The translations under genes and the position numbers were made by a program. A stretch of 64,000 nt of DNA from Streptomonospora alba. GTDB lineage: Bacteria > Actinomycetota > Actinomycetes > Streptosporangiales > Streptosporangiaceae. The stretch is from positions 1 to 64,000 of the forward strand of contig NZ_JROO01000029.1 of assembly GCF_000826685.1 (NCBI RefSeq), in the 5' to 3' direction. Positions 8,224 through 16,311 of the stretch are shown one piece after another (position 1 is the stretch's first letter; each line of letters begins with the position of its first letter). The notes beneath the pieces are model-generated. The model was not told the DNA's origin and made no database searches. It worked only from the letters and a program-made list of their open reading frames with translations.

Positions 8224-10305
8224 ATGACCGTTACACACTGCCCCTACTGCGCGCTGCAATGCGCCATGCGGCTGACTCCGGCCCCGCAGGGCGGACTGTC
8301 GGTGCGACCGGTCGACTTCCCGACGAACCGGGGCGGTCTGTGCCGCAAGGGCTGGACGGCGGCCGAACTGCTCCGCTCCCCGGAGCGGCTGACCCGGCCC
8401 CTACTGCGGATCCGTCGCAGCGCCCCCCTGCGGGAGGTGGACTGGGAGACCGCCCTGGACCACGTCGCGGCCCGCCTGGGCGAACTGCGTACGGAGAGCG
8501 GCTCCGACGCGGTGGGCGTGTTCGGAGGCGGCGGGCTGACCAACGAGAAGGCCTACCTGCTCGGCAAGTTCGCCCGTCTCGCCCTCGGCACGTCCCGTAT
8601 CGACTACAACGGCCGGTTCTGCATGTCCTCCGCTGCGGCGGCGGGCACCCGCGCCTTCGGCGTGGACCGCGGGCTTCCCTTCCCGCTACCCGATCTGGCC
8701 GGGGCCGAGGTCGTGCTGCTGGCGGGCGCCAACCCTGCTGCGACCATGCCGCCCATGATGGGCCATCTCGCCTCCCCGCGGCTGATCGTGGCGGATCCGC
8801 GCCGGTCGGAGACCGCGGCCCGAGCAGAGGAGGGCGGAGGCCTGCACCTGGCCCCGCGCCCGGGAACCGACGCCGCCCTGGCGATGGGACTGCTGCACTC
8901 CGCCCGCAAGCAAGGGCTCCTCGACGAGGCGTACATCGCGGAGCGGACCACCGGTTTCACCGCGGCCCTGCGGCAGGCGGCCGCCTGGTGGCCCGAGCGC
9001 ACCGAGCACGTCACCGGAGTCGCCGCCGCCGACATCCGCACCGCCGCGGACATGCTGGGCACCGCCTGCGGCGCGTACGTGCTTACCGGGCGCGGCGTCG
9101 AACAGCACAGCACCGGAACCGCCACCGCGGGCTGGTGGATCAACCTGGCCCTGGGCCTGGGCCTGCCCGGCAGGCGCGGTTCCGGCTACGGCACCATCAC
9201 GGGCCAGGGCAACGGGCAGGGCGGGCGCGAGCACGGCCAGAAAGCCGACCAGCTGCCGGGTTACCGGAGCATCGGCGATCCCCGCGCCCGCGAGCACGTG
9301 GCGAAGGTGTGGGGAGTCGAGCCCGACGAGCTGCCGGGGCCGGGGCCCAGCGCCCAGGAGTTGCTGGAGTCGCTGGGGCGGCCGGAAGGGCCGCGCGGAC
9401 TGGTGGTGATGGGCTCCAACCCGGCGGTCTCGGCCCCGGACTCCGACCGCGTCCGGGAACGGCTGGGCGCAACGGAGTTCCTGGTCGTATCCGACTTCGT
9501 GCTCTCCGAGACCGCCGCGCTGGCCGACGTGGTGCTGCCGAGCCTGCAGTGGGCCGAGGAGGAAGGCACGCTCACCAGCCTCGAAGGGCGGATCCTGTGC
9601 CGGCGGGCGGTCGCGGAGCCGCCGGAAGGGCCGCGCAGCGACCTTCGGATCCTTTCCGAGCTGGCCCGTCGGCTGGGGCAGTCCGCCGCCCGGTTCCCGG
9701 CCGAACCCGAAGCGGTGCTGTCGGAGCTGGCCGCCGCATCGGCCGGGGGACCGGCCGACTACGCAGGGCTGAGCCCGGACCGGCTGGCGGGCGGAGAGGC
9801 GCTGTACTGGCCCCTCCCGGACTCCGCCAGCAGCACTCCTCGGCTTTTCCTGGACGGGTTCCACCACCCTGACGGACGGGCCCGGTTCCACAGTGGCGGG
9901 CTGAGCGCGCCCGACGAAGCACCCGACGCTGAGTTCCCGCTGCTGGCCACCACCGGACGGCTGCTGAACCACTACCAGTCCGGCGCCCAGACCCGCCGCG
10001 TGCCCGAACTGGCCGAGGCCGCACCCGAGGCCGAGGTGCAGGTGCACCCTGACAGCGCCCACCACTACGGGATGTCCGAGGGCGAGTGGGTGCGCGTGGT
10101 CTCCCGGCGCGGCCGCATGCTCGCACGCCTGCGGCTGAACGGCGGAATCCGCCGCGACACGGTGTTCCTGCCCTTCCACTACTCCGGCGAGCAGGCCGCC
10201 AACAAGATCACCAATCCCGCCTTGGACCCTGTCAGCCGTATGCCCGAGTTCAAGCTCAGCGCCGTGCGCCTGGAAACGTGCGCCTCCGGCGCCGACCCGG
10301 CCTGA
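8224..10305 (+). CDS. nasC: Assimilatory nitrate reductase, molybdopterin catalytic subunit
   Basis: A 693-residue molybdopterin oxidoreductase of the NarB/NasC/NapA group. Cysteines C6, C9, C13 and C40 (CPYCALQC, then GGLC) bind the N-terminal 4Fe-4S cluster. C133 in NGRFCMSS is in the position of the molybdenum-ligating cysteine of periplasmic and assimilatory nitrate reductases. GQGNGQGGREHGQ and the C-terminal molydop-binding domain (LLATTGRLLNHYQSG, RRGRM) complete the family pattern. There is no Tat signal, so it is cytoplasmic and assimilatory. It reduces nitrate to nitrite. The BFD-containing flavoprotein immediately downstream is the likely electron donor. No nitrite reductase is visible nearby. 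Confidence 0.88.
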   Translation: MTVTHCPYCALQCAMRLTPAPQGGLSVRPVDFPTNRGGLCRKGWTAAELLRSPERLTRPLLRIRRSAPLREVDWETALDHVAARLGELRTESGSDAVGVFGGGGLTNEKAYLLGKFARLALGTSRIDYNGRFCMSSAAAAGTRAFGVDRGLPFPLPDLAGAEVVLLAGANPAATMPPMMGHLASPRLIVADPRRSETAARAEEGGGLHLAPRPGTDAALAMGLLHSARKQGLLDEAYIAERTTGFTAALRQAAAWWPERTEHVTGVAAADIRTAADMLGTACGAYVLTGRGVEQHSTGTATAGWWINLALGLGLPGRRGSGYGTITGQGNGQGGREHGQKADQLPGYRSIGDPRAREHVAKVWGVEPDELPGPGPSAQELLESLGRPEGPRGLVVMGSNPAVSAPDSDRVRERLGATEFLVVSDFVLSETAALADVVLPSLQWAEEEGTLTSLEGRILCRRAVAEPPEGPRSDLRILSELARRLGQSAARFPAEPEAVLSELAAASAGGPADYAGLSPDRLAGGEALYWPLPDSASSTPRLFLDGFHHPDGRARFHSGGLSAPDEAPDAEFPLLATTGRLLNHYQSGAQTRRVPELAEAAPEAEVQVHPDSAHHYGMSEGEWVRVVSRRGRMLARLRLNGGIRRDTVFLPFHYSGEQAANKITNPALDPVSRMPEFKLSAVRLETCASGADPA

Positions 10306-10372
10306 TCCCGGGCGCCGGCGGCACCCGGCGCCCCCTGCGGCCGGCCTTCGCGACGCCAGGAAGGATCCGCCC

Positions 10373-11797
10373 GTGACATGTGCCGTGCGCCATCTCGTCG
10401 TAATCGGCAACGGGATGGTCGGAGCCCGTTTCGCCGAGGAGGTCGCCCGCCGCGACCCGGACGGGCGGCGCTGCCGCGTCACGGTTGTCGGTGCCGAGGC
10501 GGGCGGCGCCTACAACCGCGTTCTGCTGCCCGGCGTCGTGGCGGGGGACTACACCCTGGACGACATCCGCCTGCCGGAGCCGGAGACGCCCTCGGTCCGG
10601 GTGCGCACCGGGGTGGCCGCGCGCGCCATCGACCCCCGCCGCAAGACCGTCGCCCTGGACGACGGAACCCGGCTGAACTACGACAGGCTTGTGCTGGCCA
10701 CCGGCGCGCGTGCGCGCGTGCCTCCCGTCGCCGGGATCGCCGACGAAGCGGGGAGACTGGCCGCGGGAGTGAGCACGCTGCGCGACATCGCCGATTGCCG
10801 CCGCCTCATGGCTCAGGCCCGCCCAGGCGGGGCCGCGGCCGTGCTGGGAGGCGGCGTCCTCGGCCTGGAGATCGCCCGGGCGCTGGCCGGTCGGGGCGTG
10901 CGCTGCACCGTGGTGGAGGCGATGCCCTGGATCATGCACCAGGAGATCGACGAGCAGGCCGCGGAGGTCCTCTCCCGGCGCTACGGCGAGGCCGGTGTGG
11001 CCGTCTGCGCCGGCCAGGCGGCCGCGCGCTGGCATCCGACCGCGGGTCTGGAACTGGACGACGGCCGGACGCTGGCCGCCGAAGCGCTGGTGCTGACCAC
11101 CGGGGTGCGCGGCAGCACCGAACTCGCCGATGCTGCCGGCATCGCGACCGACCACGGCGTCCTCGTCGACGACGAGCTGGCGTCCTCCGAACCCGGCGTC
11201 TACGCGATCGGGGACTGCGCTCAGCACCCGGCGGGAGGAGCCGGCCTGGTCCAGCCGGGCTGGGAGCAGGCCGCGGTACTGGCCGATCGTCTGACGGGAA
11301 CCGGCCCCGGCGCCTGTTACACCGGCGTCCGGCCGGTGACCCGGCTGAAGGCCGAAGGGATCGAGCTGGCGGCGATGGGGCGGCTCGACACCGGCGATCC
11401 CGTGCTGACCATCGACGACTTCCGCGCCGGCCGCTATGCCCGCCTGTCGGCGCAGGGGGACCTGGTGACCGGCGCGGTGCTCTTGGGCTTCCCGCGCGCG
11501 GCCGGGACGCTGGGGCGGCTGTTCGCCACCGGATCGCCCTTGCCCGCCGAGCCGCTGGCACTGTTTCACGAGTCGGCGACCGCGGCCGCCGATACAGGCG
11601 AGGAGGAGCCGGTGTGCCGGTGCAACGCCGTTTCCCGCGACCGCATCGAGGCCGCATGGCGCGACGGAGCGCGCAGCCGGACGTCGGTGGCGGAGCGGAC
11701 GCGGGCCACCACGGGGTGCGGCGAGTGCGCCCGCGACGTCGACGCGCTGCTCTCCGCCTGGAGCGGCGGGGACGCGGCGTCCCGGTCGCAGAGGTGA
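10373..11797 (+). CDS. nasB: FAD-dependent electron-transfer subunit of nitrate reductase with BFD [2Fe-2S] domain
   Basis: A 474-residue NAD(P)H/FAD oxidoreductase. The FAD-binding motif is VVIGNGMVGARF, the second dinucleotide motif AVLGGGVLGLEIARAL follows, and GVYAIGDCAQHP is the ATG/GD motif. At the C-terminus, C415 and C417 (VCRCNAVS) with C449 and C452 (TGCGECARD) form a bacterioferritin-associated ferredoxin-like [2Fe-2S] domain. GTG 10373 is supported by AGGAAGGA upstream. The layout matches NasB-type proteins that pass electrons from NAD(P)H to the catalytic subunit. It lacks the sirohaem domains of the large nitrite reductase NirB. Confidence 0.85.
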   Translation: MTCAVRHLVVIGNGMVGARFAEEVARRDPDGRRCRVTVVGAEAGGAYNRVLLPGVVAGDYTLDDIRLPEPETPSVRVRTGVAARAIDPRRKTVALDDGTRLNYDRLVLATGARARVPPVAGIADEAGRLAAGVSTLRDIADCRRLMAQARPGGAAAVLGGGVLGLEIARALAGRGVRCTVVEAMPWIMHQEIDEQAAEVLSRRYGEAGVAVCAGQAAARWHPTAGLELDDGRTLAAEALVLTTGVRGSTELADAAGIATDHGVLVDDELASSEPGVYAIGDCAQHPAGGAGLVQPGWEQAAVLADRLTGTGPGACYTGVRPVTRLKAEGIELAAMGRLDTGDPVLTIDDFRAGRYARLSAQGDLVTGAVLLGFPRAAGTLGRLFATGSPLPAEPLALFHESATAAADTGEEEPVCRCNAVSRDRIEAAWRDGARSRTSVAERTRATTGCGECARDVDALLSAWSGGDAASRSQR

Positions 11798-12011
11798 CCG
11801 CGCCGCGGGCGCCTCACCGGGACCGGCGTCCGTACGCCCGGTTGCCGGCCTCGCAGCCGTTCGCGATCGTTCCCGGCTTCGGCGGGCAGAGCCGTGAAGC
11901 GACGAGCCGTTCGCTGGCCCCGGCCGGTGAGCAGGTCGCGTGCCTATGCGGGTGACATCGGCGTGTGCGGCTAGCGAAAGGAACGGGCATGCGCTCGTCG
12001 TGCGGCTGGCG

Positions 12012-12443
12012 CTACTCGCACCCCACCCCGTCGCGATCGCGATCGAGGTGCGGTCCGTATCCGGGGTCGCCTTCGCGGACGGGGGCGGCGCCCGCTGCGC
12101 GGGCCTCGTCGCAGTTGTCGTAGTACGTGTCAAGGCCGCCGTCTTGGGCGGGCGCCTGCTCAGTGACCGTCTGCCGGACGGTCTCCGTAGCGGTCACCTG
12201 CACTTCACGGGTTTCGGTGGAGGTGGCTTCGACCTTCTGGGTGGCGGTAGCGGTAACGGTGACGGTCGCTGTCGGTGCGGGGGAAGGCGCCGGTGCGCTT
12301 CCGGTGGGCTCGGTGCCCCCGCCGGCGCAGCTCTGGGCGGTTGCGGCGATCAGGCCGACTGCAAGGAGGGTGCCGGTGACGGACACGGACATGCGAGTGC
12401 CGTGTTCACCGCGTCCGGGGGATCTGGTGGAAGGGCGCTGCAT
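12012..12443 (-). CDS. Putative lipoprotein with C-terminal Excalibur calcium-binding domain
   Basis: A 143-residue reading frame. A hydrophobic segment (SVTGTLLAVGLIAATAQSC) ends in a cysteine that could be lipidated, and is followed by a Pro/Ala/Thr-rich linker with many TVTVTAT and TETREVQ repeats. The C-terminus (YDNCDEARAAGAAPVREGD, then HLDRDRDGVGCE) is an Excalibur domain with the DxDxDGxxCE calcium-binding motif. It should be anchored on the outer face of the membrane. An internal ATG at 12392, just before the hydrophobic stretch, is an equally possible start. The function is unknown; Excalibur proteins are common in cell-surface contexts. Confidence 0.75.
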   Translation of the reverse strand: MQRPSTRSPGRGEHGTRMSVSVTGTLLAVGLIAATAQSCAGGGTEPTGSAPAPSPAPTATVTVTATATQKVEATSTETREVQVTATETVRQTVTEQAPAQDGGLDTYYDNCDEARAAGAAPVREGDPGYGPHLDRDRDGVGCE

Positions 12444-12662
12444 ACCCGAAGGATGCTCTGGTCGGGGGGAGGTTGTCAGTCGAAACTAGGAAAAATCACC
12501 GTGCAATCGGGGTCACCCGAGGCGACCGGCCCCGGGCTCAGGCGGCAGAGTCGCCGGGTACAGCCTTCCGCGCCCGATGTGAAACTCCGGACCACCGCCG
12601 CCTCGTCGCACGAGGCCGAGGGAGCGTCTCGCACGGCGCCCCGAGCTTCGCCGCAGCCTCGG

Positions 12663-13136
12663 CTACCTGCCGGATTCGGGAGGAGTCGGGCGGTCGGCCG
12701 GTGTGGAGCGGTCGGCGGTGTCGTACTCGCGGCGGTTGGCGAGAACCTCGTCCATGTGCGCTTCCGCCCACCCTTTGATGCCGCGCATGACGCCGTGGAG
12801 CGACAACCCCAGGTCGGTCAGCTCGTAGGTGACCGTGACAGGCACGGTCGGCGTCACCGTGCGGGTAAGCAGGCCGTCGCGTTCGAGGGAGCGAAGGGTC
12901 TGGGTGAGCATCTTCTGGCTGACGCCGGACAGCCGGCGCGACAGTTCGGAATAGCGCATCGCCCGCGGATCACCGCGGCGGTCCTCGCCGGGGTGCGGGC
13001 CGTCGCTGCCGAGCGCGGCCAGGACCAGCGTCACCCACTTGTCCGAGATCCGGTCGAGGAGCAGGCGGCTGGGACAGTTCGCCAGGAACGCGTCGTACTC
13101 CGCCTTCTCCTTCGCCCGTTTCTGGGCCGCCGTCAT
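12663..13136 (-). CDS. HxlR-family winged-helix transcriptional regulator
   Basis: A 157-residue HxlR-type regulator: NCPSRLLLDRISDKWVTLVL, then MRYSELSRRLSGVSQKMLTQ, LRSLERDGLLTR and VTYELTDLG, all hallmarks of the MarR/HxlR winged helix. There is a non-conserved insertion (GSDGPHPGEDRRGDP) before the recognition helix. ATG 13136 has GGAGGAGGGG upstream. It is divergent from the quinone oxidoreductase gene at 13261, a common HxlR arrangement in which the regulator responds to electrophiles or quinones. A 14-bp palindrome between them is a candidate operator. Confidence 0.88.
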   Translation of the reverse strand: MTAAQKRAKEKAEYDAFLANCPSRLLLDRISDKWVTLVLAALGSDGPHPGEDRRGDPRAMRYSELSRRLSGVSQKMLTQTLRSLERDGLLTRTVTPTVPVTVTYELTDLGLSLHGVMRGIKGWAEAHMDEVLANRREYDTADRSTPADRPTPPESGR

Positions 13137-13177
13137 CGTCGGCAAGGACCCCTCCTCCCTACCTCGCGGTGGCCAAC

Positions 13178-13191
13178 GCACTTCGAAGTGC
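13178..13191. promoter_or_regulatory. Perfect 14-bp palindrome, candidate HxlR operator
   Basis: GCACTTCGAAGTGC is a perfect palindrome in the 124-bp gap between the divergent HxlR and quinone oxidoreductase genes. A second dyad (CTCCA/TGGAG) lies nearer the oxidoreductase start at about 13216-13231. The position and symmetry fit a binding site for the dimeric HxlR protein controlling both genes; binding is inferred. Confidence 0.6.
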
Positions 13192-13260
13192 GTACTTCCC
13201 GTTGGAGAGTTACCCCTCCATTGTGGTGGAGCAGTACCGATATCTCCACAGGAGGCAGAC

Positions 13261-14169
13261 ATGTCCACCACGTTCCGGACCGCGGTCGTCCGCATCCCGG
13301 CCGGTCCCGACTCCATCGAGATCATCGACGTGCCCGTCGTCGAGCCCGGGCCCGGCCGGATCCGGGTCGACATCGCCGGGGCCGCCGTCAACCCCGTCGA
13401 CCTGGCTGTGGCCGGCGGGGTGTTCCACGAACTCGGCCTGATCGACCAGCCCGAGCACACCGGCCTGGGTTGGGACTTCGCCGGTACGGTCACCGCGGCC
13501 GGACCGGGCACCGACCTTCCGGTCGGCAGCCGTGTCGCGGGGATGGTCGGCGGGTTCGACCGCGACCTCGGTACATATGCCGAGCAGGTGGTCGTCCCGG
13601 CGGGCGACGCCGCTGTTGTGCCCGACGGTCTCGACCTGGTCACGGCGGCGACGGTCCCGGTCAACGGCCTGGCCGCGGCTCAGTTGGTCGACCTGCTCGG
13701 CGAGGGCAGGGGCCGGAGCCTGCTGGTGACCGGGGCCGCAGGGGCGGTCGGCGGTTATGTCTCCTCGCTCGCCCAGGAGCGCGGCTGGCGCGTCACCGGT
13801 CTGGCCCGCGCGGAGGACGAAGAGTTCGTCCGCAGCCTCGGCGCCGACTTCACCACCGAGGCGGCATCCGGATGGGACGCCGTAGCCGACGGTGCCGCGC
13901 TCCAGGAACGGGGCCTCGCGCTGGTCGGCGACGGCGGCCTCTTCGTCGGCGTGCAGCCGGGTGCGGCGCCGGCGGAAGAGCGCGGCGTCACCGTCCGGGT
14001 GGTGGTGGCGCAGCCCGACGGCGCCCGGCTCGCCGGGCTCCTCGAGGCCACCGCACGCGGTCGGCTGCCCGGGCGGGTGCACGCCGCGGTACCGCTGGAT
14101 GAGGTCGCCGCCGCCCACCGCGCGGTCGCGAAGGGCGGAGTGCGCGGGAAGTACGTCCTTCGGCCTTGA
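13261..14169 (+). CDS. Zinc-independent MDR family NADP-dependent quinone oxidoreductase
   Basis: A 302-residue medium-chain dehydrogenase/reductase of the quinone oxidoreductase type. It has the GroES-like N-terminal domain (GRIRVDIAGAAVNPVDLAV), LGWDFAGTV, and a nucleotide-binding motif LLVTGAAGAVGGYVSSLA. Zinc-ligand cysteines are absent, and VPLDEVAAAHRAVAKGGVRGKYVL closes the protein as in QorA-like enzymes. It likely reduces quinones or other reactive carbonyls with NADPH. ATG 13261 follows ACAGGAGG. The divergent HxlR neighbour suggests induction by an electrophilic ligand. Confidence 0.87.
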   Translation: MSTTFRTAVVRIPAGPDSIEIIDVPVVEPGPGRIRVDIAGAAVNPVDLAVAGGVFHELGLIDQPEHTGLGWDFAGTVTAAGPGTDLPVGSRVAGMVGGFDRDLGTYAEQVVVPAGDAAVVPDGLDLVTAATVPVNGLAAAQLVDLLGEGRGRSLLVTGAAGAVGGYVSSLAQERGWRVTGLARAEDEEFVRSLGADFTTEAASGWDAVADGAALQERGLALVGDGGLFVGVQPGAAPAEERGVTVRVVVAQPDGARLAGLLEATARGRLPGRVHAAVPLDEVAAAHRAVAKGGVRGKYVLRP

Positions 14170-14217
14170 GCGTCGGGGCGCCACGGGAAGGGGCGGAAGT
14201 GCGGTCGAAGCGGCTCG

Positions 14218-14273
14218 GCGATCCCGGGGACCTGCGCCCGGGGATCGCGGAACCGGTCGCAGGCGCGGTTCCG
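14218..14273. terminator. Two adjacent hairpins between convergent genes
   Basis: GCGATCCC at 14218 pairs with GGGATCGC ending at 14248, and immediately after it CGGAACCG (14248-14255) pairs with CGGTTCCG (14266-14273). They lie in the 236-bp gap between the convergent quinone oxidoreductase and ABM-domain genes. They probably terminate transcription from one or both sides; no U-tract is present, as is common in high-GC actinomycetes. Confidence 0.5.
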
Positions 14274-14405
14274 TTCTCCCCATGGCCGGGGTGGATACGG
14301 CGATCCAGCCCGGCCCTAGGGCCCGGCCGCCCCCCATGGCGCGACGAGCCGGGTCGGTGGACGACGCCCCACCCCAGCGTTCGCAGCGGAGTCCGTCCGG
14401 CCGGC

Positions 14406-14708
14406 TCATTCCGCACCGTCCCCGAACGCGGGTCGCATGTCGGCGATGTCGAACTCCTGGACTGAGGCCGTGAGCATCGCCGGTTCCGGTTGCGATTCAG
14501 GGCCGCTGCTGCGGAAGGCCGCCAGCGCCGCCCGCGATTCCCAGCGCTCGTAGACGTTGACACGGCCGGGGTCGGCCAGGTCCGCGCAGATCGCGAAGTC
14601 GAGGCAGCCGACCTCCCGGCGAGCCTGTTGGACGATGGGTGCACAGCCCGCGAGATAGGACTCGCGTTGATGCGGTTCAACGGTGATGTGTCCTGCAACG
14701 ATGACCAT
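14406..14708 (-). CDS. Antibiotic biosynthesis monooxygenase (ABM) domain protein
   Basis: A 100-residue single-domain protein of the ABM dimeric alpha/beta-barrel family: MVIVAGHITVEPHQRESYLAG at the start, then GCLDFAICADLADPGRVNVYERWESRAALAAF, which is the typical ferredoxin-like core. ATG 14708 has GGAG about 9 nt upstream, and the first residues match the usual family start. Such proteins are often cofactor-free monooxygenases or of unknown role. It sits alone, convergent with the quinone oxidoreductase. Confidence 0.8.
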   Translation of the reverse strand: MVIVAGHITVEPHQRESYLAGCAPIVQQARREVGCLDFAICADLADPGRVNVYERWESRAALAAFRSSGPESQPEPAMLTASVQEFDIADMRPAFGDGAE

Positions 14709-15005
14709 GGATGCGCTCCAGTGCTGTCGCCTTCGTGCCCCGCGCGCCGGGCAGTTCCGCTGGGATGGACTTGCAGGGGCGGAGAAACTCATCGTCGGGT
14801 ACGCAGAAACGCCCGGCGCTTCGGCTCGGGTTTCGAGGGGACCGGTACCGGCGGACGCCGCCTGGCCGGGCGGGTCGATTCACGCGGATGCCGGTGACCC
14901 GGGCATCCTCGATAGAGGAAAAGCGGGTTTCTCCGCCTCAGGTTCCCGCCCGAGTGGCGCCGTATATACCGCCGGGTTTCCGGATACCTGCCGGTCGTTC
15001 TCGGG

Positions 15006-15020
15006 CATACTTCGTTCATG
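15006..15020 (+). promoter_or_regulatory. Candidate leaderless promoter for the RHIM-like membrane protein
   Basis: A -10-like hexamer CATACT lies at 15006-15011, exactly 6 nt before ATG 15018, and no Shine-Dalgarno sequence precedes that ATG. This is the geometry of actinobacterial leaderless transcripts. The ~300 bp upstream (14709-15005) holds no other gene I can support. Confidence 0.45.
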
Positions 15021-15428
15021 CGATGGTTGGCGGTGGGGACCTTCGGGGGAGTGGCGGCGGTGGCTGCTGTCGCGGCGGCGCTGCTCAAGTACGTCATGGA
15101 CCTCGACGAATTGGCCCAATGGGCCGCGGTCGCCGCGGTGGCCGTAGGCATTGCCGCTATCGCGGTCGCCATCTGGAGCGCCCGACGTTCCGGCGGCAGC
15201 GCTGCGCCTGTTCCCCGGGCCGGCGGTGTGTCCAACCGAATCGAGGGCAACGTGTCGGGCACCGTGATCCAGGCAGACACCATCACGGGGGGCGTCACCC
15301 ACGCGACCTATGCGGGCGACCGCATCGACCTCTCTCACGGCACCTTCCACGGATCGGTGGCAGGAAAGCACAGCGGCCACACCCGCCCCCGCCGCGAATC
15401 AGAGAACACGGACGAGGACGAGCAGTGA
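15018..15428 (+). CDS. Small two-helix membrane protein with RHIM-like (BASS-type) amyloid motif
   Basis: A 136-residue protein. Two hydrophobic helices (about residues 4-25 and 33-53) with a short polar loop are followed by basic ARR, then the motif NRIEGNVSGTVIQADTI (residues 73-89) and GGV (91-93). The tail is His/Gly-rich and then acidic. The motif has the N-x-I-x-G-x-V-x-G-x-V-x-Q-A pattern seen next to NLR-like proteins in actinobacteria, comparable to RHIM-type amyloid cores (VQxG); here the core glycine is replaced by D87. A similar motif is in the small protein encoded at 16312-16638. A role in prion-like signalling at the membrane is inferred. Confidence 0.65.
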   Translation: MRWLAVGTFGGVAAVAAVAAALLKYVMDLDELAQWAAVAAVAVGIAAIAVAIWSARRSGGSAAPVPRAGGVSNRIEGNVSGTVIQADTITGGVTHATYAGDRIDLSHGTFHGSVAGKHSGHTRPRRESENTDEDEQ

Positions 15429-15622
15429 CCGACCCGGGCACCGGGACGTGCCAGGAGCCATGTCGACGTCTTCCCCGGCATTTCCTTCTGTTTCGCCCGC
15501 AGAACGGATGCACCACCACCGGGTCGCATCCGGAGTCCTTGTGCGGGCAGATCGCGCACCGATGAGTTTCCCGCGCCGCGCCGGTCTGCACGCCGAAGAC
15601 CGACTCACGGAAGGCTGGCGCC

Positions 15623-16186
15623 ATGCGGAAACTGATCTACGGCATCAACGTGACCCTGGACGGCTACATCGCCGCGCCCGGCGACGACATCGGCTGGAGC
15701 GCGCCGAGCGACGAGCTGTTCCAGTGGTGGCTTGACCGGGAGCGGGCGATCGGACTGTCGCTGTACGGGCGCAAGCTGTGGGAGACGATGAGTGCCTACT
15801 GGCCGACCGGTGACCAGCGGCCCGACGCGACCCCGGCGGAGATCGAGTTCGCGCGGAACTGGCGGGACACGCCGAAGGTGGTGTTCTCCTCGACGATCGA
15901 CAGGGTCGACTGGAACACCCGCTTGGTCACCGGCGACGCGGTCGCCGAGATCACCCGGCTCAAGGCCGAGGACGGCGGTCCGATGGGCATCGGCGGCGCA
16001 ACGCTCGCCGGAGCTGCCATGCGGGCCGGGCTGATCGACGAGTACGAGCTGGCCACCCACCCGGTCCTGGTGGGCGGCGGCACGCCGTTCTCCACGGCGT
16101 TGGACAGCTGGGTGAACCTGAGCCTGGTGGAGACGCGGACGTTCCCCGGCGGCGTCGTGCTGACCAGATACGAGACGACGCGCTGA
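15623..16186 (+). CDS. Dihydrofolate reductase family protein (RibD C-terminal-like)
   Basis: A 187-residue protein of the RibD_C/DHFR-like family. It starts MRKLIYGINVTLDGYIAAPGD and contains LYGRKLWETMSAYWP, KVVFSSTIDRVDWN, GPMGIGGATLAGAAMRAGLIDEYEL and HPVLVGGGTPFS, all family landmarks. Family members bind NADPH and reduce mostly unknown substrates. ATG 15623 has GGAAGG upstream. The gene sits between the two RHIM-like proteins; no functional link is evident. Confidence 0.85.
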   Translation: MRKLIYGINVTLDGYIAAPGDDIGWSAPSDELFQWWLDRERAIGLSLYGRKLWETMSAYWPTGDQRPDATPAEIEFARNWRDTPKVVFSSTIDRVDWNTRLVTGDAVAEITRLKAEDGGPMGIGGATLAGAAMRAGLIDEYELATHPVLVGGGTPFSTALDSWVNLSLVETRTFPGGVVLTRYETTR

Positions 16187-16311
16187 GGGGAGCGACCACA
16201 CCAGTCACAACAGGCACACCGCCCCAAGCCGCATAATCACGTCACCACATGAGACACGCTCCTAGGGGCACTGCACTGGCCCCGGCGCACCCTAGCGTCG
16301 GCGGCTTCTCC

